Positions 52,422 to 61,578 of a stretch of 61,721 nt of DNA are shown one piece after another. Below the pieces are notes generated by a model. The model saw only the letters and a program-made list of their open reading frames with translations, was not told the DNA's origin and made no database searches. Both the position numbers and the translations under genes were made by a program. This DNA is from Oceanobacillus alkalisoli (lineage in GTDB: Bacteria > Bacillota > Bacilli > Bacillales > Amphibacillaceae), in contig NZ_JAKGBW010000022.1 in the NCBI RefSeq assembly GCF_021556485.1, positions 1-61,721 on the forward strand, written 5' to 3'. The stretch's first letter is position 1. Each line of letters opens with the position of its first letter.

Positions 52422-52450
52422 CTCTACCGGATGTTTCGGTAGAGTTTTTT
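52422..52450 (+). terminator. Terminator after the decayed gene
   Basis: CTCTACCG (52422-52429) pairs with CGGTAGAG (52437-52444), followed by TTTTTTG. Confidence 0.8.
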
Positions 52451-52468
52451 GTTTTGCAGATTTTACCA

Positions 52469-52512
52469 TTGCTAACGTTTCATAAACCACTTATAATAAG
52501 AACAAACGTTCT
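52469..52512 (+). promoter_or_regulatory. LexA-controlled promoter of the Y-family polymerase
   Basis: TTGCTA (52469-52474) and a consensus TATAAT (52492-52497) are spaced by 17 bp. Immediately downstream is AGAACAAACGTTCT (52499-52512), a perfect palindrome with the GAAC-N4-GTTC core of the Bacillus LexA (DinR) box. SOS induction is therefore likely. Confidence 0.85.
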
Positions 52513-52529
52513 CTATAGGTGGTGTTACG

Positions 52530-53780
52530 ATGGATTATTCAATTTACCCGCGGCATGACATTCTATGCATCGATATGCGCTCCTTTTATGCTAGTGTTGA
52601 GGCGGTAAAACGTAATCTCGATCCAATGACAACTATGCTTGCCGTCGTTGGGGATTTAAACCGGCCAGGAAGTATTGTCCTCGCCGCTTCCCCTGCTTTA
52701 AAAGAAAAATATGGCATCAGTAATGTCAGCCGATATTTCGAACTTCCTGATGATCCGGAGATTTATATTGCCCCTGCCCGGATGGCCGATTATTTACATG
52801 TTTCCTTGGAAATTACAAAGCTAATCCATAATTATGCACCGAAAGAAGCCATCCACCCCTATTCCATTGATGAAATATGGGTGACGGTCAATGGGCTCGA
52901 GCGACTATTCGGTGACCGCCGAGAGATTGCAGAGAAAATAAAAGCAGAAATTATGGAGAGCTTTGGACTTACGGCTGCAATCGGAATTGGGGATAATAAA
53001 TTTCTTGCTAAAGTCGTCATGGACCTTCACGCAAAGAAAGAGGGAATCGCTGAATGTCGCTATGAAGATATTGAAGAGAAAATTTGGCCGTTTCCAATTG
53101 AAAAAATCTGGGGAATCGGCAGCAGAATGAAGCGTAACTTGAACCGTATGGGAATTGTTACGCTTGGTCAGCTCGCCCGTTATGACTTAAGTCAATTAAA
53201 AAAACGCTTTGGCATAATGGGAGAACAACTTTACTCGCATGCTTGGGGCATTGATTTAAGCCCTGTCTACGGTGATTTCACAAAGACGGTACAAAAAGGA
53301 TTCGGACATGGAATTTCTCTGCTCCGAGACTACACAGGAAAGGAAGCTGCGACCTGTATTTTAGATTTATGTGAAGAAGTCTGCCGGCGCGCCCGCACTG
53401 CCAATCAGGCGGGAAAGACGATTAGCCTTAGTATTTCCTATTCCACAGAGAAAAAAGGCGGATTTTCCCGTTCAAAAAGTATTGGACGCCCTACAAATGT
53501 AACGATGGATATGTATGAAGTCTGTATGCAGCTTTTCCGAACATTTTATGATGGGTGCAGCTATATCCGCCATGTGTACGTAACCCTCGGAAATCTTTAT
53601 GATCACGAACATGTCCAGCTCAATCTATTTGAAGACAATTTAAAGAAAAATAATATCGGCTATGTCATGGATGCAATTCGCGATAAATACGGTGCAACCT
53701 CGATTCTCCGAGCTTCCAGTTATACGGAAGCAGGCATCCTCCTTGAACGAAGCAAGAAGATTGGAGGCCATCAAGCTTAA
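52530..53780 (+). CDS. Y-family DNA polymerase, UvrX/PolYB type
   Basis: This 416-residue translesion polymerase has catalytic acidic motifs CIDMRSFYASVEA near residue 13 and YSIDEIWV near 112, then the helix-hairpin-helix IEKIWGIGSRMKRNLNRMGI near 190. A sliding-clamp motif, QLNLF, lies near residue 369. Residues SFY in place of the DinB D-x-FF loop fit the UvrX/YqjW subgroup often found on plasmids and prophages but also on chromosomes. A LexA box lies in its promoter. Confidence 0.93.
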   Translation: MDYSIYPRHDILCIDMRSFYASVEAVKRNLDPMTTMLAVVGDLNRPGSIVLAASPALKEKYGISNVSRYFELPDDPEIYIAPARMADYLHVSLEITKLIHNYAPKEAIHPYSIDEIWVTVNGLERLFGDRREIAEKIKAEIMESFGLTAAIGIGDNKFLAKVVMDLHAKKEGIAECRYEDIEEKIWPFPIEKIWGIGSRMKRNLNRMGIVTLGQLARYDLSQLKKRFGIMGEQLYSHAWGIDLSPVYGDFTKTVQKGFGHGISLLRDYTGKEAATCILDLCEEVCRRARTANQAGKTISLSISYSTEKKGGFSRSKSIGRPTNVTMDMYEVCMQLFRTFYDGCSYIRHVYVTLGNLYDHEHVQLNLFEDNLKKNNIGYVMDAIRDKYGATSILRASSYTEAGILLERSKKIGGHQA

Positions 53781-53850
53781 ACCAGCGATGCGTAACGTGC
53801 TATAATAAGTTGGTGCCTTACTATTAAAGCAGCGAAAGGAAGAGTAAACG

Positions 53851-54495
53851 ATGAAAAAATACTTCTTACTCACTATTTTTCTGTTTGCCATATTTTTAAC
53901 AGCTTGCGGTGAACAAGAAACTCCAGTTGAAGAAAATACAGATGATGCAGCCGCTTATCCAAGCGATGTGGAAGAAAATCCGGTTGTTACGATTACAATG
54001 GAGAATGACGAACAAATCATATTAGAATTATATCCTGAAATTGCTCCAAATACCGTAGCAAACTTCATTTCCTTAATTGAGGAGGGATTTTATGATGGCG
54101 TCATTTTTCACCGTGTCATTCCCGGTTTCATGATTCAAGGCGGTGATCCAGATGGTGCTGGCACAGGTGGACCAGGTTATTCGATTGCTGGTGAATTTGC
54201 CTCCAACAACTTCGAAAATGATTTAGAGCATGACAAAGGCGTGCTGTCCATGGCAAGATCGCAGTCACCGGATTCAGCCGGCTCCCAATTCTTTATCATG
54301 GTAGAAAACTCCCCCCATTTAGATGGGGATTATGCTGGTTTCGGTAAAGTCACGGAAGGAATGGAAGTGGTGGAAACAATCGTGTCCGCTGATCGCGATG
54401 AAATGGATAAACCATTTGAAGATCAAGTGATGAAAACCGTTGAAGTTGATACAAAAGGCTATGATTACCCTGAACCAAACATCTTATCACAGTAA
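53851..54495 (+). CDS. Lipoprotein peptidyl-prolyl cis-trans isomerase (cyclophilin)
   Basis: This 214-residue lipoprotein has lipobox LTAC (Cys19) and an acidic linker. A cyclophilin domain from about residue 45 follows: FHRVIPGFMIQGGDP near 88-102, ARSQSPDSAGSQFFIMV near 138-154, and a DYAGFGKV segment in place of the usual H.VFGRV. It would assist folding of exported proteins on the outer membrane face. AAAGGAAGAG precedes the ATG. Confidence 0.94.
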   Translation: MKKYFLLTIFLFAIFLTACGEQETPVEENTDDAAAYPSDVEENPVVTITMENDEQIILELYPEIAPNTVANFISLIEEGFYDGVIFHRVIPGFMIQGGDPDGAGTGGPGYSIAGEFASNNFENDLEHDKGVLSMARSQSPDSAGSQFFIMVENSPHLDGDYAGFGKVTEGMEVVETIVSADRDEMDKPFEDQVMKTVEVDTKGYDYPEPNILSQ

Positions 54496-54607
54496 AGACA
54501 CAAAGATTTATTTATTTGTCTCAGACAACCCGCTTCATATATAGTAAAATTATACTGTAAGGTCATCATCATGACATTAATTCAAGTGGAAGAGTGAGGA
54601 AAGTCAT

Positions 54608-56290
54608 ATGAATGAAACATCAAATAAAACCGACCAGAAAAAATTTCAATACGAAATTGAAAAAATGATAAACGACTTAACGATGATTATCGTTTTCAAT
54701 CATCAAGGAATCATTCAGTATGTTAATACAAGATTTATAGAAGTCACCCAATATACGCAGGAAGAATTGTTGGGGCAGGCATTTACAGACATTTTCACTG
54801 ACGACTTTTCAACGATGGTTAAACAAGCTGCAAATAATAAGCAGAAATGGACGGACGACATCAGACAGCAGAAAAAGGATGGAACCCATTATTGGGTGGA
54901 AGCAAATTTCTCTCCTATTATCGATAACGCAACCGAGAATGAATATTATGTGCTAATCCAACGTGAAATAACGGAGCGTAAAAAGCATGAGCAAATGATG
55001 GAAAGACTAGCTTATATTGACCCTCTGACAAACTTTCCAAACCGGAATTATATGAAGAAATGGATAATGGACAAGCAGGATGCAGCTGATACCGAAATTA
55101 CCATTCTCTTTATCGATATCGACCGTTTTAAAGCAATTAATGATAATTTCGGCCATGATATCGGAGACCAAGTCTTAATCACTTTAGCAAAACGATTAAA
55201 AAAGAGCATTCATAAAGAGGCATTCATCTGTCGGTATGGCGGGGAAGAATTTATTATTCTCCTTCAGAATCAGTCGAAACATGAGAAGAATCTGTTGTTA
55301 AACGCGATTCTGCACGCAATCCGTGAACCTGTCCGAATTGATTATCATGAGCTGCTCTTAACAGCAAGCATCGGCATTAGTTCCGGCTATCCTTTCCAAA
55401 AGGACAGCGAACGAATTGCAGTGCTGGAAGATTTAGTGAAAAAAGCAGACATCGCTATGTACCATGCAAAAAAGCAAGGAATAAGCAACTATCACTTCCA
55501 TTCCAGTAATCAAATCAGGGAAATGGAACGGACCTATCAGATTGAACTCGAAGTTCGTGATGCACTGGAACGGAATGAATTTTCCCTCGTCTATCAGCCA
55601 TTAATTAACTTGAAAACAAATAAAATTGTTGGAGTGGAATCGTTGCTGCGCTGGGATAACCGATTACTTGGCAAAGTTTCCCCAATGGAATTCATCCCAA
55701 TTCTTGAAGAAACAGGTCTTATCGTACCGGTCGGGAAATGGATTCTCCATAGTGTCTGCCATCAAATGATGAGCTGGCAGCAACAAGGATTATTCCTACA
55801 ACGGGTATCCGTCAATGTGTCTCCGCTGCAATTCCGTGATCCGCATTTTGTATCGAATTTGAAAGAAATCCTTCATGAAGCTCGGCTTGACGCTCCTTAT
55901 TTGGAACTGGAAATTACGGAAGGAACCTTACTGGATATCGAGAACTCCGCAAAGAAATTGCATGATCTAAAGGAACTTGGTGTCAAAGTTTCCATTGATG
56001 ATTTCGGAACCGGCTATTCTTCCCTTAGTTACTTAAAACAATTGCCGATCGATACATTAAAAATCGACAAATCTTTTATCGATGATCTTGACAGAGATGG
56101 TAAAATTATCGTCAACACAATCATCAGCATGGGGAAAAACCTCCAGTTCCGGATTATTGCAGAAGGAATTGAAAACAGTGATCAGTTCAAGTACCTTCAA
56201 CAGCAACAATGTCACGAAGGTCAAGGCTACTTCTTCAGCCGCCCGGTAGAAAGTGATAGAATAGAAGAATTATATCACTCGCTTCAGTAA
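54608..56290 (+). CDS. PAS-GGDEF-EAL cyclic-di-GMP signalling protein
   Basis: The 560 residues contain a PAS domain (about 10-130) and a GGDEF domain (about 130-300). The GGDEF domain has FIDIDRFKAINDNFGHDIGD and active-site GGEEF; the inhibitory RxxD site is replaced by HKEA. An EAL domain (about 310-560) follows with ESLLRW in place of EALLRW, NVSPLQF, ELEITE, IDDFGTGYSSL and the terminal EGIEN and QGYFFSRP. No membrane helix is seen. Most phosphodiesterase residues are intact, so it may make and degrade c-di-GMP. It is transcribed alone. Confidence 0.92.
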   Translation: MNETSNKTDQKKFQYEIEKMINDLTMIIVFNHQGIIQYVNTRFIEVTQYTQEELLGQAFTDIFTDDFSTMVKQAANNKQKWTDDIRQQKKDGTHYWVEANFSPIIDNATENEYYVLIQREITERKKHEQMMERLAYIDPLTNFPNRNYMKKWIMDKQDAADTEITILFIDIDRFKAINDNFGHDIGDQVLITLAKRLKKSIHKEAFICRYGGEEFIILLQNQSKHEKNLLLNAILHAIREPVRIDYHELLLTASIGISSGYPFQKDSERIAVLEDLVKKADIAMYHAKKQGISNYHFHSSNQIREMERTYQIELEVRDALERNEFSLVYQPLINLKTNKIVGVESLLRWDNRLLGKVSPMEFIPILEETGLIVPVGKWILHSVCHQMMSWQQQGLFLQRVSVNVSPLQFRDPHFVSNLKEILHEARLDAPYLELEITEGTLLDIENSAKKLHDLKELGVKVSIDDFGTGYSSLSYLKQLPIDTLKIDKSFIDDLDRDGKIIVNTIISMGKNLQFRIIAEGIENSDQFKYLQQQQCHEGQGYFFSRPVESDRIEELYHSLQ

Positions 56291-56343
56291 TAACAAAGAC
56301 GGAAGCGTCCTCACAGGCTAAGTACGCGATTCGCCCACTTAAC

Positions 56344-56386
56344 AAAAAAACAGCCAGCTAGTATTTTCCAGCTGACTGTTTTTTTG
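56344..56386. terminator. Bidirectional terminator between the GGDEF-EAL gene and a convergent lipoprotein gene
   Basis: AAAAAAACAGCCAGCT (56344-56359) pairs with AGCTGACTGTTTTTTT with one mismatch. T-runs occur on both strands. Confidence 0.85.
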
Positions 56387-56394
56387 ACTCATTC

Positions 56395-57201
56395 TTACAT
56401 TTCCTGAGCTGCATCGATTACTTCTTGTGGAACTACAATCTCATCGACTGTATTAATACCCGTGTATGTTGCAGTCATTTCTTGATTCATACGTAACGAT
56501 TCACCTTCTGCATTCATGTCGAAGTCCATATTCGTCATTACTTTTGTCGTATCATATGTTTCTTTGTCGATATGGATTTCATAATACATGGAATGAATCG
56601 TCATTTCTTCAAGTATTTCGGAGATTTCCACTCCTAGATCAGCAAATGTTTCTTCACCCAAATTCTCTTTGATAAGTTCCTCGGTAAGTGCGGCAAACTC
56701 TTCCCCTTCCCCATCAAACTTAAATGCATAATAGTCATCTTCTTCTACAAATTCGACGTCATCAATAAAGGACTCAAGCATCTCCAATTGGTCTTGGGCA
56801 GTTTGATCTGTATTCATCATTTCTGTCGGCATCATATCTGCACTCATTTTTAACCACGTTTGTGACATGGATTCATACATGTAAAAATCTGTATCCGTCA
56901 GATACATCTCCATCTCTGTTTCGATTGGCATCCCTTCCATTTCCATGTTAACCGTGCCAGTCTGGTGCATTGCAAGCGGGTCGATTGTCATAGAAGATTG
57001 CGTATCCATCTCCATCTCCATTGCACCTTCCATCGCGTCACTCTCAATCGTTTGGTTGATCACCATGTCCATTTCAACACTTTCCATATTCTCTCCAGCC
57101 TCTACAGCTTTCTGGTATACTTCCTCTGCATTTTCACTGTTCCCACAAGCTGCTAAGAAGCCCATCAGTAAAATTGCAAGGCCTACTGTAAATTTCTTCA
57201 T
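56395..57201 (-). CDS. Methionine-rich lipoprotein, DUF6612/LppX-LprA-like
   Basis: This 268-residue lipoprotein has lipobox LAAC (Cys19) and is very acidic. Of its residues, 32 (12%) are methionine, concentrated in M-x-M and M-x-x-M patterns (EGAMEMEMDTQSSM, EMEMEGM). The fold pattern of alternating strands (FYMYESMSQTWLKM, YYAFKFDGEGEEF) suggests a half-barrel like LppX/LolA-type lipid-binding lipoproteins. The function is unknown. AAGGGGAT precedes the ATG. Confidence 0.72.
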   Translation of the reverse strand: MKKFTVGLAILLMGFLAACGNSENAEEVYQKAVEAGENMESVEMDMVINQTIESDAMEGAMEMEMDTQSSMTIDPLAMHQTGTVNMEMEGMPIETEMEMYLTDTDFYMYESMSQTWLKMSADMMPTEMMNTDQTAQDQLEMLESFIDDVEFVEEDDYYAFKFDGEGEEFAALTEELIKENLGEETFADLGVEISEILEEMTIHSMYYEIHIDKETYDTTKVMTNMDFDMNAEGESLRMNQEMTATYTGINTVDEIVVPQEVIDAAQEM

Positions 57202-57411
57202 TACTAATCCCCTTTCTTTTTCCCTACTATTTGATACGGATGACTTTTATCAAAGGTTTCATCTTTTTGACGAAACTGTAGAACAGTATATCTTGTTTTC
57301 TTTGTTTTGAACAGTGGATAAAGGCAGATTGTAAGAATTGGTGAATTTCAGCAATATATGCTATGATTCTACTGTTACCCGACGGTTCACCGCTCAAGGA
57401 GGGGATTTTTC

Positions 57412-58635
57412 ATGCCGACGGATAATCAATTTCTGCCTATGTCGAAGGGGTACCAATTTCTATTAATTGTCGGGATTATTTTAATTTCTCTAAATCTGCG
57501 GCCAGCGATTACAGCTGTGGGGCCGCTGCTCGGAGTTATTCGGGATGATTTCGCCTTAACGAATTCAAGTGCTGGTTTGTTAACGAGCTTGCCCTTGATC
57601 GCTTTTGCCGTCATGTCATCCTTTGCCGCCCGAATCGGCAATCATTATACATATGAAGGAGCTATGCTGATTGGCCTTGTGTTGCTGCTGATTGGAATCA
57701 GCATCCGCTCTTCCGTTCTCTTACCGCTCCTCTTTTTTGGTACGTTTTTAGTCGGGGTCGGGATTGCTTTTTTAAATGTCCTCTTACCAGGACTTATTAA
57801 AGATAAATTTCCATTAAAAGTCGGCTTGATGACGAGTATTTATACGACAACGATGGGGATTATTGCGGCGACTGCTTCTGGCGTAAGCATCCCGCTAGCC
57901 GACAGCACAGGACTCGGTTGGCAAGGTTCTTTAAGTGTCTGGGCTCTTCCAGCGATTACCGCAATTATCGTCTGGATTTTTTTAAGAAGAAAGAACAAGG
58001 CTCCAAAAGCACATGAGAAAGATATAAAATATGCTCCGGCGAAATCAGGCGACAGACAAATTTGGCGCGCTCCTCTTGCCTGGCAAATTGCTGCTTTCAT
58101 GGGCTTTCAATCTTTCTTATTTTATGTCACGATTTCCTGGCTGCCGGAGATTATTCAATCTACTGGGATGTCGATTGAAACAGGAGGATGGATGCTATCC
58201 TTCGCTCAATTCATTGGCTTGCCCGCAAGCTTCCTCGTTCCAGTTCTTGCTGAAAAAGTAAAGTCACCAAAAGGATTGGTACTATTTCTTACCCTTTCCT
58301 GCTTTACAGGATACGGCGGATTATTAGTCAGCAGCCATATCGTCAGTGTCGTCATCTGTATGATTCTAATCGGAATCTTTTTATCAGGAACCTTTGCCTT
58401 AGCACTGACACTTTTCGGACTCCGTACACGTTCCGCTAAAGATGCAGCGGAATTATCCGGAATGGCACAGTCTGTCGGCTATGTGCTTGCGGCAATCGGG
58501 CCTATTTTTATCGGTTTTTTAAATGATGTAACTGGGACTTGGCACATCCCAATTATGACGATTATGACAATCGCTCTTATTATCGCCTTTTTCGGCATAC
58601 TCGCTAGTAGAGACAAATATTTATATGACAAATAA
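57412..58635 (+). CDS. MFS permease of the CynX/NimT (YeaN) type
   Basis: This 407-residue major-facilitator protein has twelve predicted helices. The first helix segment ISLNLRPAITAVGPLLGVIRDDFALTNSSAGLLTSLPLIAFAVMS is the hallmark of the CynX/NimT subfamily, linked to cyanate or 2-nitroimidazole transport. The central loop (RRKNKAPKAHEKD) is short and basic. The substrate is not evident. AAGGAGGGG precedes the ATG. Confidence 0.9.
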   Translation: MPTDNQFLPMSKGYQFLLIVGIILISLNLRPAITAVGPLLGVIRDDFALTNSSAGLLTSLPLIAFAVMSSFAARIGNHYTYEGAMLIGLVLLLIGISIRSSVLLPLLFFGTFLVGVGIAFLNVLLPGLIKDKFPLKVGLMTSIYTTTMGIIAATASGVSIPLADSTGLGWQGSLSVWALPAITAIIVWIFLRRKNKAPKAHEKDIKYAPAKSGDRQIWRAPLAWQIAAFMGFQSFLFYVTISWLPEIIQSTGMSIETGGWMLSFAQFIGLPASFLVPVLAEKVKSPKGLVLFLTLSCFTGYGGLLVSSHIVSVVICMILIGIFLSGTFALALTLFGLRTRSAKDAAELSGMAQSVGYVLAAIGPIFIGFLNDVTGTWHIPIMTIMTIALIIAFFGILASRDKYLYDK

Positions 58636-58642
58636 AGCACTT

Positions 58643-58670
58643 AGAGGCCGGGACTTGAGTTCCGGCCTCT
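58643..58670 (+). terminator. Hairpin after the CynX-type gene
   Basis: AGAGGCCGGGAC (58643-58654) pairs with GTTCCGGCCTCT (58659-58670) with one wobble. No T-run follows, so it may be a weak terminator or an RNA-stabilising hairpin. Confidence 0.55.
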
Positions 58671-58740
58671 TCATGTTCTACTCTCCCTTTCAATTGAATA
58701 TAAATGGGAATGGATTAAATACACGAGATTGGGTGATAGA

Positions 58741-60819
58741 ATGGATAATGATAAGAATAAAGATTTGAACCGGCAGACAGAATTTACGGATGAAAAGGAT
58801 AAACAGCTGGAAGAATTCCGCAGAAAAAATACCGGACCCGGCAAGAAGATGACCGATGACAATGCCGTTAAGGTTTCAAATGACGAGACGACACTGCGAG
58901 CTGGAAAACGTGGCCCATTAGTATTTAACGACTATCATTTTTATAAAAAACAATCCCATTTCAACCGGGAACGGATTCCGGAAAAGGTCGTACATGCACG
59001 TGGATTCGGGGTATATGGTGATTTTACAGCGACAAAATCACTGAAATCTATAACAAAAGCACATTTCTTAAGTAAAGCAGGCGTATCAACTCCTGTATTT
59101 ACACGCTTTTCCACTTTCCAAGGGAGTAAAGGTTCAAAGGATACGGCTGTTGATATTCGCGGATTTGCCGTGAAGTTCTACACACAGGAAGGCAATTATG
59201 ATATGCTCTCCCTCCAGTTTCCCGTCTTTATCGTAGCGGATGCAATGAAATTCATGGATGTCGTCCATGCTGCCAAACCGAATCCGATTAGCGATATTCC
59301 TCAAGCAACCACAGCTCATGATAACTTCTGGGATTATATCGCAAACAATCAGGAAGCAGCTCATATGGTCATGTGGCTCATGTCCATGCGTGGTCGACCC
59401 CGCAGCTGGCGCATGATGAACGGCTGGCCGATTAATACATTCCGCTTTATAAATGACGAAGAGAAATCTACATTCGTTCGCTTTAAATGGATACCAAAAC
59501 TCGGTGTTCACTCCCTGCTTCTTGATGAAGCAAATATAATTGGCGGAGTCGATCCTGACTTTCACCGGAATGATATTATTCAAGCCGTCCAAATGGGAGC
59601 CCATCCAGAATTTGAACTCGGTGTACAACTGATCCCTGAAGAAGATGAATTCAAGTATGATTTTGATATCCTCGATAACACGAAGCTATGGCCGGAAGAA
59701 GTGATTCCAGTAGAGACAGTCGGAGTCATGAAATTGAACAGGTTAATGAATAATTTTTTTGCCGAAGAGGAGCAAGCAGCCTTTGACCCGGCAAGTGTGG
59801 TGCCGGGAATTGATTTTACAAGTGACCCTGTCCTCCAGGGCCGGGCTTTTGCCTATCGGGATACGGAATTATATCGTCAGCGTACAGCGAATATTAATGA
59901 TATCCCAGTCAACCGCCCGCTTGTGGAACGGAACTTCAATTTACGTGATAGCTTTAACCGGTACCGGCTTGATGTGGATTCTGTTCATTATCATAATAAT
60001 TCACTTGCAGGAAACACCCCCGCCGAATCGAGCCCGGAGGAAGGCGGCTATGTTAATTATCCAGAAGAAGTTTCCGGGCATCTTACCCGTGACGTGCCGA
60101 GTGACTCGTTCCTTGATCATTTCTCTCAGCCCCGAATGTTTTACAATAGCTTAAGTGATGTAGAAAAAAGGGACTTAATCCAAACATTTAATTTCCACCT
60201 TGGAAAAGTCAAGAGTAAATCTGTCCGCGAACAAAACGCAAGGATGTGGGCAAACGTCGATAATGGTATGGCACAGGCAATAGCCGACCATATTGGCGTA
60301 GTTCACCCGCCTAAAGTTAACTATCCTGCCCCGCCCGATTATCCGTCTCTTAGTCTAATGAATACTCCATTTTACGCCGCAACGCAAAGAATCGGGATTG
60401 TGATTGCAGATGATTTTCCGGCTGAAGAAGTGGGGCAAGTGTTAAAGAGTTTTGATGAAAATCAAGTTTTCTACGATATCATCAGTGACAATCTAGGGAG
60501 TATCACAAGCTCTGATGGCACAAAGGTAAGTGCGAATCAAACATTCACAACGACCTATCCCGTACTTTATGACAGCATTTATCTCGTTGGGGGCAAGATG
60601 AGAAATCCACGGCTTTTAAAACAAGAGATGGAAAAGTATTTTAAAAACGCTTATAGATTTTATAAGCCAATCGGTATTGCGGCCGGGGCTGAGAAATACT
60701 TTGCCGCTCCCACAAAAAGCAATAATTTAAAAGGTGTTGTATTTGCAAAAGATAATAAACAATTCGCCAATGCCTTCTTACAAGCCATTGCCAAGCAGCG
60801 ATTCTGGGACCGGGCATAA
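58741..60819 (+). CDS. Divergent large-subunit catalase (KatE/HPII-like)
   Basis: The 692 residues have the full clade-2 layout: an N-terminal extension, a catalase core (about 50-480) and a C-terminal DJ-1/PfpI-like domain (RIGIVIADDFPAEEV onward). The distal His85 (VVHARG), Ser in TRFST and the haem tyrosine segment RAFAYRDTELYRQ are kept. The distal asparagine block DLVGNNxPVFF is replaced by DMLSLQFPVFI (positions 154-164), GAHG is GVYG, and other normally invariant haem-pocket stretches differ. Haem binding seems possible; normal catalase activity is doubtful. ATG 58741 is preferred to TTG 58729. Confidence 0.85.
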   Translation: MDNDKNKDLNRQTEFTDEKDKQLEEFRRKNTGPGKKMTDDNAVKVSNDETTLRAGKRGPLVFNDYHFYKKQSHFNRERIPEKVVHARGFGVYGDFTATKSLKSITKAHFLSKAGVSTPVFTRFSTFQGSKGSKDTAVDIRGFAVKFYTQEGNYDMLSLQFPVFIVADAMKFMDVVHAAKPNPISDIPQATTAHDNFWDYIANNQEAAHMVMWLMSMRGRPRSWRMMNGWPINTFRFINDEEKSTFVRFKWIPKLGVHSLLLDEANIIGGVDPDFHRNDIIQAVQMGAHPEFELGVQLIPEEDEFKYDFDILDNTKLWPEEVIPVETVGVMKLNRLMNNFFAEEEQAAFDPASVVPGIDFTSDPVLQGRAFAYRDTELYRQRTANINDIPVNRPLVERNFNLRDSFNRYRLDVDSVHYHNNSLAGNTPAESSPEEGGYVNYPEEVSGHLTRDVPSDSFLDHFSQPRMFYNSLSDVEKRDLIQTFNFHLGKVKSKSVREQNARMWANVDNGMAQAIADHIGVVHPPKVNYPAPPDYPSLSLMNTPFYAATQRIGIVIADDFPAEEVGQVLKSFDENQVFYDIISDNLGSITSSDGTKVSANQTFTTTYPVLYDSIYLVGGKMRNPRLLKQEMEKYFKNAYRFYKPIGIAAGAEKYFAAPTKSNNLKGVVFAKDNKQFANAFLQAIAKQRFWDRA

Positions 60820-60897
60820 TAATCCCTCCCTTCTATAAGAAGTTTCCTTGTCGATATGGTATGATGTGAACTAATCACCAGTTGAAAGGAAATCAGC

Positions 60898-61566
60898 ATG
60901 GATCTAAAAATCTTATATGAAGATAACCATTTACTCTTTGTCATGAAACCAGTAAATATGCCTGTCCAGGAAGACCGTACAGGTGACCTTGATTTATTAA
61001 ACGCCGTTAAATCCGATATTAAAGAAAGATATAATAAGCCAGGCAATGTTTACGTTGGAATGGTTCACCGCTTGGACCGTCCAGTCGGAGGTGTCATGGT
61101 ATTTGCGAAAACATCGAAAGCTGCTTCCCGCATCTCAGATGTGATCCGCAGACAGGAAATGGAAAAGAAATATCTGGCGATTGTAAGGGGAATACCGGAT
61201 AAAGAATTTGCTCGTCTGGAAGATTATCTTGTGAAAAATAAGAAGAAAAATATCGTACACACCTCAACAAAGGATAATAAAGAGGCAAAGAGAGCGCTGC
61301 TTGATTTTGAAGTACTTGGTACGAAAAAGGGGCTTAGCTTGCTTGCGATTACGCTCCATACAGGCCGCCCGCATCAGATTCGAGTTCAACTTGCGAGTCG
61401 GGGACTTCCTTTATATGGCGACCAGAAATACGGGGAGAATGTCAATAAACCTGGTGAACAGATTGCTTTATGGTCGAATGAGCTTGCCTTGCCCCACCCA
61501 ACGAAAAAAGAAGAAATTCGAATCTCAGCAGCTCCGCCTAATGAATATCCTTGGAATTTGTTTTGA
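60898..61566 (+). CDS. RluA family pseudouridine synthase
   Basis: This 222-residue protein is a single catalytic domain without S4 module. The active-site motif is HRLDRPVGGVMVFAKT near residues 58-73 (catalytic Asp after HRL), with KKYLAIVRG near 99 and LHTGRPHQIRVQLAS near 153. It isomerises uridines in rRNA or tRNA. The target is unknown. The short single-domain form resembles YhcT/TruC-like members. AAAGGAAA precedes the ATG. Confidence 0.94.
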   Translation: MDLKILYEDNHLLFVMKPVNMPVQEDRTGDLDLLNAVKSDIKERYNKPGNVYVGMVHRLDRPVGGVMVFAKTSKAASRISDVIRRQEMEKKYLAIVRGIPDKEFARLEDYLVKNKKKNIVHTSTKDNKEAKRALLDFEVLGTKKGLSLLAITLHTGRPHQIRVQLASRGLPLYGDQKYGENVNKPGEQIALWSNELALPHPTKKEEIRISAAPPNEYPWNLF

Positions 61567-61578
61567 ATAGGAAGAAAA

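Noticed and set aside
59134-59628. 164-codon ORF antisense to the catalase gene
   Set aside because: It lies wholly inside a well-supported gene, has no ribosome binding site, and the sense frame shows clear family conservation.
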